A DNA stretch of 64,000 nucleotides from Stereocaulon alpinum (taxonomy: Eukaryota; Ascomycota; Lecanoromycetes; Lecanorales; Stereocaulaceae), in the NCBI GenBank assembly GCA_018257865.1, contig JAEUBA010000002.1, positions 124,001 through 188,000 on the forward strand. Reading direction: 5' to 3'. The translations under genes were made by a program, and so were the position numbers. Shown here one piece after another: positions 42,440 through 54,687 of this stretch. Under the pieces are notes generated by a model. That model ran no database searches. It saw nothing but the letters and a program-made list of their open reading frames with translations, and was not told where the DNA came from. How positions within the stretch are numbered: the stretch's first letter is position 1; every line of letters starts with the position of its first letter.

Positions 42440-44106
42440 TCAGCTGCGCTGCAGCTTGTTCTTTGTCTGCGTAATCCATGGTCCCAGATAGCCGGCTGGT
42501 ACGCTCCGGACACTTTGTGCAGTGATGCTGTGCGCATTCTGAAACCAAAAGTCCGGCTGCGGCGGCACTTCGACGAACTCGCAGCCACTTGTAGTCTTCG
42601 GCTCCGTACAACTCATCTGCCAGGTGAGTATCCGTAGTTGCGATATGCAAGCAGTGTTAACGCCACCCGCATTGACCGTAATATTGACCGCCTGACCGAA
42701 GTTGCCTTCGGCGTTGCATGCCAACGCTCCTTCAAAGAGTAATTCGCCTGTGGTGAGGTTTGATAGAAGTTTGCTGAGTTGCTTGCCGTAATTCTTGTTC
42801 ATGTGGCCAAAGTTGTCCAAAGAGAATGCTCCATAGGTCTTGCTGTGCCACCAAGCATCGCAAACGCCCTCCTCGTCATAACTTTGACAATCGATCTTAT
42901 GGTTCAACTTGGTCCCATTTGTAGCCAACTGCTGCGGATCGGTTCCCCGCCCTAGTACACCGTAGATGTTGTTGCCAGTGAGTGCAGAGGAGATGAGATA
43001 TGTATTGAAAGCGTAGTAGAGATAGTGAGCTTGATCTGGCAACGCAAGTGGCTTTTCTGAGAAGTTGCCTTGTGACGCGAAAGCCAGGAACTCTGTCTCA
43101 TTGGCCATGACAGACGCCAGAGTCCTATTGAGATTGCCCTGTACCGGTATGAAAACATGCTGTGCAAAGTTGGAGCTCAATTCAGCAATCTGAATAAGGT
43201 CCGCGGCCGCAGTGCCGGTCGGAAAAAGGTATCTTCCAATATTGGGCAGGGTTGTCATTGCATTAGATACGAGTTGAGCCACTTGCTGCCATGTGTAACT
43301 GAAATCACTATGCCCAGCGTAAATGCCCAGTGGACCAGGTACCAGCGCGAACACACACTGGAGTGCTATTAAAACGTCCTGAAGAATTACTGGTTGGGTG
43401 TTCGGGATGTCAACTATCGATACAATCGTGCCGATATTTTGAGAAGCGATTCCTCCAGAGTTGCCAACAGCAGTCCACCAAGAATAGAAGAACTGGTTGA
43501 TCGCTAGTAGCAAGAGTAATTAGCCTAAGCTCCTAACCAAGTACCACAGCCCGTACCGTAGATGTTGTAGGCAACATAGAAGATCTTACGATTTTCGACC
43601 AGATTCACAGTATATGAGTACTGAGGAGCAGTGCAAGCGGCAGGCGCGATCTGGGAGCAATCCAGGCCAGGAAAGCCATTTTGCCTCAGGAAACATGTCG
43701 AAAACCCTTCATCCTGGTAACAGGCGTGGGTTAGAGTCCAATCTGTGACCCATTGAGTAAGGTTGAGCTCACTCCAGCATCTGTTCGCTCGCCCGGTACT
43801 TATGTTAGTGCACACAATCGGATCGCCGTCAACTCCGCCAGGCTGATTCATGAATCCCGGCATGCTCGTCGCATGAAGATTGGCACCAGGCCCGATTCCC
43901 AACATAGACCTGTCGGAATCGCTCAAAGATGGACCTGGCGCAGAGATGTTCTGAGTTTGGGTAGGACCGGGTTTGACGCCTGCTTGCCATTGAACAATTG
44001 TCCCAACATGACTATCAAGGCTGTGATTCACTAACGCAGCACTTGAGGATCGCATCAGAGCTAAAGCTATCAGGACTTGACATAAAGCTAAATTGTAATG
44101 CATCAT
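42440..44106 (-). CDS. Secreted fungal protein of unknown function (possibly DUF7872)
   Basis: Two exons, 44106-43557 and 43503-42440 (53-bp intron), 537 aa. The N terminus MMHYNLALCQVLIALALMRSSSA is a signal peptide. The mature protein is Cys-rich (about 17 Cys) with many N-glycosylation sequons, and it contains helical stretches rich in small residues (for example VVPGPLGIYAGH-type, here ALVPGPLGIYAG). No catalytic motif is visible. It resembles large secreted proteins of plant-associated and saprophytic fungi, which I associate with the DUF7872 family from memory. Two adjacent ATGs open the gene, at 44106 and 44103. Confidence 0.75.
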
Positions 44107-45240
44107 TCAATTCGCTGGTTTAGATTGAGCTGGGCAGGTTTTGATATGGGAGACCAAAAATGTACCGAGTTCGATTATGCATATCAAATTCAATGACTTA
44201 AACCAGCTGACGACGCAACAATGGAAATACAAGAAGCCATACTGGCAAGTATATAACCAGACAGGAATAGTAAGATGAAGCCGCTAGCCTTCAAACGTGA
44301 GACGGTCCAGCAATATGATCCAAACAATCAGAATCCGTTACCAGCCATCAGAAATGTGCAATGGTCTTCGCTCCTGATCGGTTTGCCATAATATTGCCGT
44401 GCTGCGCGATCCGGGAAAATGTGAAAGCTTGGTTGCGCATATAGGTAGAAACCCATGATGGTCAGCAGAATGAGCCCCCAAGTTCCCGCCATGTTGATCA
44501 TTGCACCGCTAGCCCGTTCCATCAGTTAAACCTTCAATGCATCACGTTTCATAGGTGTAAAGCAGTACCAGAGTAGAACAATCCGAGACGCCGTACTGCG
44601 CCCAAACCATTGCGATACATTGTATGGATGGACGACAAAGAGGGATCCACCCATAAGGACTTGACAGTGCGGAGGAGAGACGGCTCACGATTGATCTGAA
44701 GTTTCATGCATGTTTCAAGGCCTCTCAACCTTGTCGCCACGTGAGACTGCCCATAAAGGCTGCCCGTTCCAATAGTAGTAATTTTGGTTTCCGGGTATTT
44801 GTCCGGGTTCTCCATACGTTATCCAATAGGTGCTCAATACTTGTGTGGATATTTCCATCCATATAGAGGCGTCGTTCGTAGATCTTCCGACAAGAAAGTG
44901 AGATGGAATGCTCTTCTAATCAACGGGCTTAGAATTTGGACCGACGCCTTGTCTATAGCTACGATCCGCAAATGAACAACATTGTTGATTGCGCGCCGTA
45001 CGCGAGCAATTCTTGTGGGAGCATGACTGGCAGTCGCGTGTGCGTCATTCAAGACCTTTCAAAAACCTAGATCGTGAATGCACCCTTGGAGTAAGCGGCA
45101 TTAGCCCACCCCCACGGATCGATGCCTTTTGTGTGGACAAGTTTCTCATCTCCCGTAGGGTGTGGGACTCTGACTGCAGATCATTGGAGGGTAGTTTGTT
45201 GTTTCACTCCCGTCGTACCATTCAACCAACAGAGATCATT
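44107..45240. other. Intergenic region with a doubtful small open frame
   Basis: About 1.1 kb. Minus-strand frames at 44815-44549 (starts MENPDKYPETKITT) and 44522-44328 (one hydrophobic span, TWGLILLTIMGFYLY) could be parts of a small membrane protein, but the only GT-AG pair between them breaks the frame. I leave the region without a gene. Confidence 0.4.
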
Positions 45241-45612
45241 TCAATGGAGCCAGGCATCCTTCTCCAGAACATTGGTCCATTCCTCGGTATCCTCTTTCTT
45301 GAAACCTTTTGCCTCAACAACTTCCTTCCGACCAATATCTGCCCCGTACAGATGCGCAAAGCAGCCGCTACTAGCCTCTTCCCATTTCACTTGCTTCTCG
45401 ATGCGAGCTAGAGGAATCTTCAGCAGCGAAAGCGAATTAATTTGCGAGAAGAAACGACCCGCAGTAGCCGGTGTTTGGTCAGCTGTGGAGAGATGAATGA
45501 ACCCATCTTTGGCGTCCAAGGCTGACAAGGGCAATGTCGAAGGGAGTGGATCTGGGGATGCCTCTGGGAGGATCTTGTATACGTATTGTGGGAGCGGCAT
45601 TGGTGCTGGCAT
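45241..45612 (-). CDS. DUF952 family protein
   Basis: Single exon, 123 aa, the usual size. The family marker DAKDGFIHLSTADQ (about residues 34-47) is present, followed by the FFSQINSLSLLKI and GCFAHLYGADIG blocks that complete the fold. DUF952 proteins are small soluble proteins related by structure to ADP-ribosyl-transferring folds; their reaction is not established. It is divergent from MDM34 with 543 bp between the starts. Confidence 0.88.
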   Translation of the reverse strand: MPAPMPLPQYVYKILPEASPDPLPSTLPLSALDAKDGFIHLSTADQTPATAGRFFSQINSLSLLKIPLARIEKQVKWEEASSGCFAHLYGADIGRKEVVEAKGFKKEDTEEWTNVLEKDAWLH

Positions 45613-46155
45613 GGTGTGAAGTGTGGAAATGGAACAATACTCAATTGTGGGGTCGAGGCCAATGATTCTTGCAGCTATACAGGTTCTCGAAGATCATCCA
45701 GCTTTTTGGATACGCAGTAGAGTGAAAAAGTCCTGTCGAGAAGAGAATGTTCCGAGGGCCCTGGATCGCCTTGGCAACGGAGCTCCGGACGCCAAGGATT
45801 GAGCCAAATGTTTGACTCGCGATCGACCTTGACATACATCGTCCAGACCACCCATACTCATTTGCAATTATAGCAGTCACTCTGATATCTCATTGTATGG
45901 GAAGCTCGAAATGTGACCACCCTAAGAACAAAGAAGTCTCCAGTCAATTTGACCCGTCTGAAGGCTCAAGTCCAACGGACGGTGCCCTTCTTAACTCGTT
46001 TGAAGTATAGAAACGGCGCCAGAAAAGAATTATAACCATTCTCCATTTCATCACGCGCCATACACTGTGCACGAGACGCACCCAAATCCAGATTCCCGAC
46101 ACAGCCATGACTGTCGCTCCTTGATCATACGGTCTAGCTTCGACATACATCCGTC
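45613..46155. promoter_or_regulatory. Divergent upstream region DUF952/MDM34
   Basis: These 543 bp must contain both promoters. No specific site is assigned. Confidence 0.4.
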
Positions 46156-47953
46156 ATGGCGTTCAACTTCAACTGGTCGCCTTTGACCGCTGATGCCTCA
46201 TTCTACACTCGAGCGCAGGAGCTCCTAACGACCGCCCTCAACAAATCTCCCAAACCTCCTATCATTGTCGATGACATCTTAGTCAACGAGCTCAATCTGG
46301 GCTCAGTGCCCCCAGATCTGGAAATACTTGAAATCGGAGATTTAGCTGAAGATCGGTTCCGGGGAATCTTCAAGATGTGCTACACTGGGGATGCCTTTCT
46401 TACACTCAAGACTAGGGTTCAAGTATGTGATACGCTGAATGAACGGATCTTGAACTTGTGGCTGACAGGAGTGGTAGGCAAACCCGCTTAATACATATCT
46501 ATCAACGAGGCCTTCGTTTACTTCCCCACAACCCCTCGCCGCATCTTCTGGTCTAACAATACCAATTCAAATTACTCTCTCCGAAATCAAACTGTCCGCC
46601 TTCATAATACTCGTTTTCTCGAAGCAAAAGGGTCTGACTCTGGTGTTTCGAAACGACCCTCTCGAATCTCTCAAAGTGTCATCTACATTCGACGCAATCC
46701 CTTTCGTACGGGACTATTTGCAGAAGGAGATCGAAGGACAACTACGGACACTTCTTATGGACGAGGTTCCTGTCATCATTCACCGCTTATCTCAGCGTTT
46801 GTGGGTTCCAGAGTACCGAGAAAGAGAAGACGAGGAGATTGCACGCAACCTGACGGATGCTAATGTGGAGGAAAAGCCAGTGGATCCGTTAGCCAGCCCA
46901 CCACAAGATCCAGTTGATGTGGCCGGAAATAGACTAGATGCCTCCCAAATCGCGGCTTTGACGCTCGACTCGGGCTTGGAAATGCACGCGCTGTTCTCGC
47001 AGAAGAACTTGCTCCGTCTGGGAGTTTTGAATGACTCTCATAGGACCCTATCGCTTTTTACACCTGGGATCCGTGACGTCGTGTTTCGGGCTTGGGCTGG
47101 CCCAACGGAGCGTGGGGAATTGCTTGGAAGCAGTGGAAAGGCGACCCCTTCGACACCTGCCATCACACGTTCCCATTCTTATGCCGGCAATCTCAGTACC
47201 ACATATGTGTATTCGGACGCTGTGGACAACGGTCCTCATTTCACCAGGCCTTCGCTCTCTCGCATAGGATCTTCTGCTTCAGGATTGGGACTTGGATCGT
47301 CTAGACAAGGAAAGAATCATGGAGGACGGAAGCGCAAGAACCGGGTAGTCAATCTAAGGAAGAAAGCAACAGATGGCGATGATCTTGAAAGTGTTAGTGG
47401 CGAAAGCACCACAGCGTCTGGGACAATGTCCTCTGCAACTTCGGAGTTTGGCGGCAGACCCCGAACGCCTGAGCGTCGTGAAGGTGAACTTGCCACACCA
47501 CCGAGTACCCCAGAAAATTCTCAAAAGCAGAAGGAACCAGGAGACGGCACTCCCATGCGATTGCGGAATCTTACCCCTCGCCCACCTCCGCAAGATGATT
47601 CTGTCGACAATACCCCAAGAGCATCTATGTACGGCCAATTCAACGAGACCGTTCAGCAGAGGCCTGAAACACAAAAAGCGAAGCGGCCATCTCTCAGACC
47701 CTCGCAATCCCTTCAATTTCCTGCGGAGAAGAGACCAGAGCAAACAAACGCTTCATCTTCCCAACCTCCGCTCAGGCAGCTTTCTCCATCTCCTTACATC
47801 GAAAGGCCATCAGATGGAATGTTGGGACAGGCTTGGATGACCAAGATGGCAAGCGAAATCGCTCGCAAAGTGCAAGAGCAGAAAGCGGCAGACGGTGGGT
47901 TTTGGGATAGTAGTGCGAGAGAGGAAACACCGCCGCCAGCTTATGGCGCGTGA
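46156..47953 (+). CDS. MDM34: ERMES subunit Mdm34
   Basis: Mitochondrial outer-membrane subunit of the ER-mitochondria encounter structure, with an SMP lipid-transfer domain. Exons are 46156-46422 and 46478-47953 (55-bp intron), 580 aa. It begins MAFNFNWSPLTADASFYTRAQELLT and continues through the SMP domain (to about residue 210), including LNLGSVPPDLEILEIGDL and IQITLSEIKLSAF. The exon junction at Q|ANPLNTYLS restores the conserved domain. The rest is disordered, with Ser/Thr/Pro-rich sequence and a basic run (GGRKRKNRVVNLRKK), and ends with a conserved-looking C-terminal helix (GMLGQAWMTKMASEIARKVQEQK). Confidence 0.96.
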
Positions 47954-48877
47954 TACAATGTTTTGATGGTGGATTGCGATAGGGGTGGCTTTTTGGAGGG
48001 TTTAGCGTCGGTGTTACGTTCAGATACCCACTCTGCTTCTTGCTGTGAAATTATCACCTATGAGAGCCTTTGGCTTACTGTCTAAGTAAACCTCGGGCTT
48101 TAATCAATAGCTGATCGACTGAGACTCTTCAGACTTTACGACGTTGCAATCCTGACGTCGAAGCTGACTTGACATGATGAGAAAAGGCCCACATTTGATC
48201 TAAGACAGAGTTGTAGTCACGCAAAAACCCACGCCTAGACTCCATTACGGCGTCGAAGAGCGTCGCTTCCTTATCGATTACTCCGGTAAGTCTCGTCAGT
48301 GGTAGTCAGTGTTGCATATAGCCTCATGTCGAGCCAAATCGGGGCAACCTACATGCAGGATCGAGCACTGTGTACTTGGCCGACTTCGAGGATCATTGAG
48401 CTAAACATTCATTCCCATTCTAGGTTCTCGTTCTCCAAAATCATGGTTCTTCGAAGGCGCGGAAGCATTGTTTTAGCCATTCGATATCCAAAAGAAGCGC
48501 TGAATATGACAACCAATATTCCACCAGTAGCTAAAGTGCGAAGTAACGAGGCGCAACACCTGAGCAGTCCCTTTAAGATCAGATCTCGTAGGTTGCTTTG
48601 TTTAAGATAGATCGGAACGAATGCCGTCATCATGACTCTTGAAGCTCTTCGAGAGAATAATATGCTAGGTTTGGGTATCTAAGAAAACAGATTATAGTCC
48701 ATTATGCGCTTGGAAATCCATCTATGGTAAGTCTCATGTAATCGTTGAGCCTCAGATTGGCGCATATTCCGGCACGTCCCATCATTATGATCGTTATCAT
48801 GTGTCTTTTCTTGACACTCTATAGAAATTCATCATCACTGGCTCGCATAGTCTCCAGGGGCCCACTTTGAGGAGACA
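47954..48877. other. Convergent 3' region MDM34/DUF6601
   Basis: About 920 bp. A plus-strand frame of 103 codons (48299-48610) has no recognised features. No RNA gene or repeat is seen. Confidence 0.5.
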
Positions 48878-49929
48878 CTATAGGTGCTTTTCTCTCCGAT
48901 GCGTCAGCGCATACAGCAACTCCACGACCACCTTTCTCATCAACAGTGCTAGTAATCCTAGAGCGGCAACTATGATGAAAGCAACACTGAAAAGACTGAA
49001 GCCCCTCGCGAAGTCCCAGAAGCTTGGCCACTGATCCCTGATTGGTGGGTTGCTCTTCAGGCTCTCAACTGCCATCTCCACCTGCAGAGCACTGAGAATG
49101 ACCGAAAAGATACCAAAAACGAACAGCAGCGGCGCATAGAATTGCTGGAAGTACTCCCAATATTGACGATGAACTGTTTCGTAGTTCCAACGACCAAGAA
49201 AAACCTTAGACCAGAAATTAAGACGTGTAAGGCGCAGCTCACCATAGCAGTAGCGCGGAGATACCTCGGAGTCTGTTATGCCAGCAAAGCGGGATGAGAG
49301 GTGACAGAATGATTCGAAAGTTGTGTTCCTCGGCAGAAGGCGAAATTCGAGTGCGACATCTAGGTCGGACTCGTGCCTGATGAGGAATGAGTACGAGCGC
49401 AGTAGCCCAAGCGCAGCTTTGACAAATGCTTCTTTTCGGAAATCTGATGCTGGGGGAATAAACATTGTGTTCGGATTCGTCGGAATTGCTGCTGGCAAAA
49501 GCAGGAATTTGGTCCAAAAATCATACGAGAGCAGGTACTTCGGTAACGGTTTGATGAATATTCCTAGAAGCCGATTAGTGTTTCCCAACGGAGTTTGAGT
49601 ATAGACTTACGATCATCGATCCAGACGAGGTGCAACCTTGGATCTTCTGTGATTAGTATACGTCGGCCCTTAATTCTCTGATGATGTAAGGGCGAGATGT
49701 TGGAACCAGACCGAGTAGCCATCAACCAGAGATGTGGTGCCATCTCGTCCAGATCTGTACTTCGAAGGTCTTCATTAAGAAAGTTCAGCAATGCCTCTTC
49801 GTCCGATGCAGTGGCGATTAGAGGTTGCCCAGGCAGTCGACTGTCACCTTTGGAACCGGGTGGGTCAAATCTTGCATGTTCAAGCTGATGCTTTTGGTCA
49901 AATGGTTCATGCATGATTCGTATTCGCAT
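48878..49929 (-). CDS. DUF6601 family membrane protein
   Basis: Two exons, 49929-49611 and 49563-48878 (47-bp intron), 334 aa. It has the fungal family blocks DEMAPHLWLMATRSGSNISPLHHQ, LVWIDDRIFIKPLPKYLLSYDFW (split by the intron) and ELRLTRLNFWSKVFLGRWNYE. Two C-terminal membrane spans follow (FYAPLLFVFGIFSVILSALQ and FSVAFIIVAALGLLALL). The function of the family is not known. The open frame extends to 50010, but its first codon there is GTG; ATGs at 49929 and 49914 are the likely starts. It is divergent from the NLR-like gene. Confidence 0.85.
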
Positions 49930-50447
49930 ATATGGGACTTCGAAGCGGACCCAGGAGAATTTTCTCGCTCCCTGTGTCTGTGCCTTGTGCAACCAGTTTT
50001 GGTCAATCACCAGTCATCTTTGGCCCCCTCGAGTATTGGGCAATGTTCAGCAAATGGACGTTAAACAGATCAGGGTAGCCTTCATTATTCTGTGGCTGCT
50101 TTGAAAGAGCGGCTTGAAAGGACGCTACGTGGGGTCAATGATTGTAATGGTTTTGTAGCTAGCTGAGAGGCATCCTCGAGCTCGAGAACGGCCAAGAGAA
50201 GACTTGTCATCAAATATGGAGCTAGTGTATTTTTTATGTAAACTTTCTTAGGATGTCTCAGCAATTCGCACGATTTGTCACCATCCTTATCGCTGCACTT
50301 CCAAGGCTGTGTTCTTGGCTGGCATCATGATTATGTTTGACTCATGGTCGGTGACCTTGTTTACTCTACGACCATGGAATTTGGATCAGAGTACGCTTTG
50401 GCATCGACTTCGCCTATCTAACTGCTATCCGTAGCAGCAAAAAGAAT
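49930..50447. promoter_or_regulatory. Divergent upstream region DUF6601/NLR-like gene
   Basis: These 518 bp lie between the two divergent starts. No defined site or repeat is seen. Confidence 0.4.
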
Positions 50448-53400
50448 ATGGCGAGCCCAACTAGCTCTCGCAAGAACTCTTTCCCGCTTCCGAAGGCAGG
50501 CATAGTCGTTTTGTCTAAGCCTGGACGCTTGGTGCCTACAGTGGAGTAAGTCAACAACAGAATCTGCGCGATGCCTAAAATCTGGGCCTTATATATCTGA
50601 CTTCTGTATACTAGTATCATCGCCATTCATGGCATTGGCGCTGATGCCGATCTCACCTGGGAGACCGGCGGTGTAAACTGGCTGAAGCATGAGAAAATGC
50701 TTCCCAAAGCAGCACCAACAGTGCGAATAATGCGGTTTGCCTGGGAGTCTAAATGGATGGGAAAGGACAGTATCGATCAGCGCTGCTCAGCAGTGGCAGA
50801 CCAACTTCTAGATTCCTTGCGTACCGTACGAATGGTACTGGATATCTTCTTCTTTTCACCGTCAGCCATTGGTTGATTTTACTCTACAGGAAGCGCCGGA
50901 ACGACCAATAGTGTTTATATGTCATTGTTTTGGTGGTCAGCCATGTCTCCTCACTATCACCTGTCAAGACTAGAGTATCAGGTAGCGTTGACAAGCACCT
51001 AGGCATTGTACTCGAGAAAGCTATTATCACAGCCAGAACACACAGAGAAGACTGGATCGTTGCCACCCAAGCAACGCAGGATCAAGGGAAAGACATCGTC
51101 GACTGTATCGCAGGAATTATATTTCTGGGGACTCCATTCAGAGCCTCAGAATCCCAATCTTACGCGAGGACGATAGGGAATATTCTGTCTCTTGCTGGAA
51201 GGGGCAGCTCGGCCATCTACGAGACAACGCCCCAGGCCTTAAGGGAGCAGCGGAGAGACTTCGTCCGTATAGTCAATCGTCAACATATTCCGTTGTGCTG
51301 CTTTTACGAGCAACATAAATCAGACATTGGGCGTGTGCTGAGATCCCCAATCAAACTCCCTGTGAGTGTAGCACCATCTCGTTCAGCCTGCACAATCCCT
51401 TGCCGGAATAAGATACCGCTCAATCATCCACCTTCCCCCGCTTTCACAGAACCACACACATGCTGAGGTACTGTTGTACATACACTTTGCCCATATACGA
51501 GTACCATCACACCATTCTGAAGGATCTAAACATCTTACCTCCGGGTGTTATACGACAGCTGAAGGTTTATCTTAGCACGTTGTGGTAGACCAGGACCAAG
51601 GTACTATCGATGGTTTCGAGAGCTTTGGTCTGGCTACAGATCACTTTCGCTTGAACAAATACTCTTCTCCCGATGACCCAAATTACGAACGGATTCTGTC
51701 TCAGCTTATGACTATGATTGCGGAAGCTCCCAACAGAATCAGAGCCCGCCTACACCGTGAGTCTTATGAGCAAGCCGTTGCATCCAATCTTTGCTAACCA
51801 GAACTGTGCAGCACGACATATACGCAAGACGAATCCTGGTGAGAAGCTCATCCCTCTTATTGAATGTACTCACTGATCATCATCAAATCGATAGACGTTG
51901 CTTCTGAATCCGAAGTGAACAGTTTGCGCGCATTGTGTAGGGAAGACCCGTTACAGGACAAGCAAAGATTTCAACAGCAGATTGGAGAGGACATCCATCA
52001 GAATTACGAATGGGTGTCTGTCGATAAGGCATACACCGAATGGCTCAACAACGACGATGATCCCATTCTTTGGATCCACGGGGAAGACGGGCAGGGCAAG
52101 ACACCGCTTACAATTTGTCTGATCAATGCCTTGACCGACAAGGTCGAAAGATCGTCCCAACACAGGGCGTTGGCCTACTTTTTCTGCGCAATTCAAGACC
52201 GTCAACGAAACTGTGTCACAGCTATGATTCGAGTGCTTCTATATCAACTACTCTGCCAACAACGAGATGCGCTTAAACCATGGTTGCGAGAATACCAGGA
52301 GCACGGGGATTCAATTTTCGGTCACCCCAATTGCTCAGAGAATCTATGGAAGGTAATATACCCATCTGTGAGCTGGAAACATTGGCGCAAATGCGTCTTA
52401 TGCTCATAACAAGGCACATTTTCCCAATGTCTTGCTGACAGGAAATACTATGTTGGGCAAAAGACTGACATTTAAAAGGTTTTGCAGAGTACACTTGCGG
52501 AGGCGGATGTAGCTGTTGCGTATTTCGTCCTGTATCGCCCTGAAGACTGTGGCTCAAGCATACTACATGCTTTCGCCACATTCTTAAGCAAGATAACGCA
52601 TACCCAATGTCGTATAAAATGGGTGATTATCAGCCGAATAGAATCAGACCTTGGATCACGCATTCAGAAATCTCGAAGCATCGACCTTGCAAACGCAAAC
52701 TCAGAACGACGCTCAAACGTGGAACAAAGCGATCCGAGGACCCCAGATTCTGTTGGTCGCAGAACCAGTCCCCAATCTTGGGACTCTGGGCCGACGCAAC
52801 CGACCAGCTCGATAACCACGACACCACCATCTGAACTCGACATGCTGCCTCCCCCTGAAATCCCCTTGGTGATTAGCAAACCAGTGTATGTGTAAGTACA
52901 CCACTCTTCAGACAATTTTTGATCCCTAGGTGCAACATCAAGCATACCCCATCATACTTGTTGCTCCTCTCTCTATCAGATACCAGTCAGCCCAAAGTCT
53001 TTTTCATGTCTCTGTTACCTTCAATTCCCACTGAAGAGCTAATTGCGTTGGGTTAGCTCTTGTGACCATATTCAAGGACACTGGGTTTGTACGATAGAGA
53101 TCAATGGCGATCCCTCGTCAGCGTCTCTGGTCATCGACTCCAAGCGAATCGATGGAAAGAGTCGCATACTTCACAAACGTGAGTCGTTGGCCTGTGCTCC
53201 GTGTCGTGCATCACTCACCAGATCATGTCCGTAGTCCCTCGAGAATTAGCTCCTACTATTCCGCATACTGAGACCAGCGCTGGTGCAGATCGAAGATACG
53301 CCATTTCATTCTTAGATAAGCAAGAAATGACGCTCTCGGATTCCTCGCAGACTCGGCCAATAATGGAAGAACACCCAGTATATCGATGTCGAGATATCAA

Positions 53401-54149
53401 CGGTAGGTTCACATCCTCGCTTGCACACGGGGACTCTCTCTTCTCAACATAGTAGCGAAGGTTCTTGAGTCCCGAAAGTTCTAGCTAACATAACTGTTAT
53501 CGTAGACTTCTTTGCGATCCAGAGTCTCATATTTGGATCACGCCTTTTACTACTTCTCCAAATACCAACCATTACTTCGAACCGCGAGGACGAGAGTTGC
53601 AAACAAGACATCCGGCTTTGGTCAGTCGAGGGTCAGCGCGACCATGTAACATTGATATTCTTCACCAATTCTCGCACTCGTAATACGAAGGAGTACTTTC
53701 GTGCCAACTGTAAGTACCTCTCGCAGACACTCTCTGTCCTTTAGTAGAATTCGATGATCACTGGGCATAAACGCTTATTGAACCCCACAGCAGCTTCTTT
53801 CAAACCATTAAGTACTCAGTCGAGACGTTCCGATACGTCGACCATCAGACTAGAGTACGCGACCGAGACTGTAATCGGCACTTCAGGGAGCCGGAGAGGC
53901 TCCTTCTCTACCATAACACGCAGGCTGAGGATGTCTTCACACCGGGAAGACGCCGTAGAATACCTCGATATCCAATTCCTGAACAGTGCTGATAAGAGAC
54001 AATTCCTTGAACATTGGCCGGGAGATGCTCCAATCAGAGGAATGCGGCCGACAGACCTGTTTAATCAGGTGCATCAAAATTCTCGTGGCTCAATGTCGGA
54101 GCTGTCAGAAGATACTGCACCAACATCAGAGGTGTCGGGCGTGTGGTGA
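50448..54149 (+). CDS. NLR-like protein: hydrolase, short NACHT, unrecognised C-terminal region
   Basis: Twelve exons splice in frame: 50448-50545, 50615-50825, 50890-50935, 51003-51361, 51576-51756, 51812-51838, 51895-52352, 52479-52891, 53057-53178, 53235-53402, 53506-53709 and 53791-54149 (881 aa). Residues 30-240 are a lipase-like alpha/beta hydrolase (IIAIHGIGAD; nucleophile-elbow region ICHCFGG with Cys where Ser is classical; IIFLGTPF). Residues about 310-540 are a NACHT-type NTPase: Walker A GEDGQGKT (near 370-377), then AYFVLYRPEDC where the acidic Walker B (hhhhDALDEC) is expected, then a sensor-like RIKWVIISR. NACHT stops early, with no ankyrin, WD40 or TPR repeats. A linker (540-597) leads to about 285 residues of unknown, beta-rich type. 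Known relatives act in fungal self/non-self recognition (family knowledge). Confidence 0.8.
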
Positions 54150-54687
54150 ACAAATGCAGGCGGTAGAATGTGCTTGTGCCGTTGGCGTTGTCCTGAATGC
54201 GGCTGGCTGTATTGAAATAATACCGGGACGTTACGAATGTTCAGCTGGCAGAACTCTGCAGCCCTATACTCCGCCACGCTGGACTCCCAAAACAGCAAAT
54301 CAACCCGCACTTCCAAGCGCTGGCAGTGCTGCTGGGGCGCACATGGGCTTGCAGTTCACCAATCAACCGAAGCTCGTTCCGCTCTTGTGCAAACTTGAGG
54401 TCATTTGTCAACGCCAATTGCTTGGCATCTACAGTCATCTTCGCGGCTTGAGTTCTTGTTCATCAACTCCGTCGGAGAAGCCTTGCCGCAGCAGTTGACA
54501 GAACGGAATGGCTGCCTGCGACGATACGGATGCCGCATCTCGTTGCATCGTCCCGTTGCTGACAAATATATTGGGGTACCTAACTTGACCTCTCCATGGA
54601 TGCAATGGCTTACTTCTTCCATTCATGAATGCACTCCCCAATTCCAGCTATAGCTCTGTGAAGCGTGCTAGCTATCTACGCATAGCA
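54150..54687. other. Intergenic region NLR-like gene to MFS transporter
   Basis: About 540 bp holding the NLR-like 3' UTR and the upstream region of the MFS gene. No gene is recognised. Confidence 0.5.

Noticed and set aside
44328..44815. Possible two-exon small membrane protein on the minus strand
   Set aside because: The only GT-AG pair between the two frames does not keep phase, and neither part matches a family I know.
52893..53042. Frameshift in the NLR-like gene near 53.05 kb
   Set aside because: First suspected because a 38-bp intron left two frames. The 165-bp intron 52892-53056 resolves it without a lesion.
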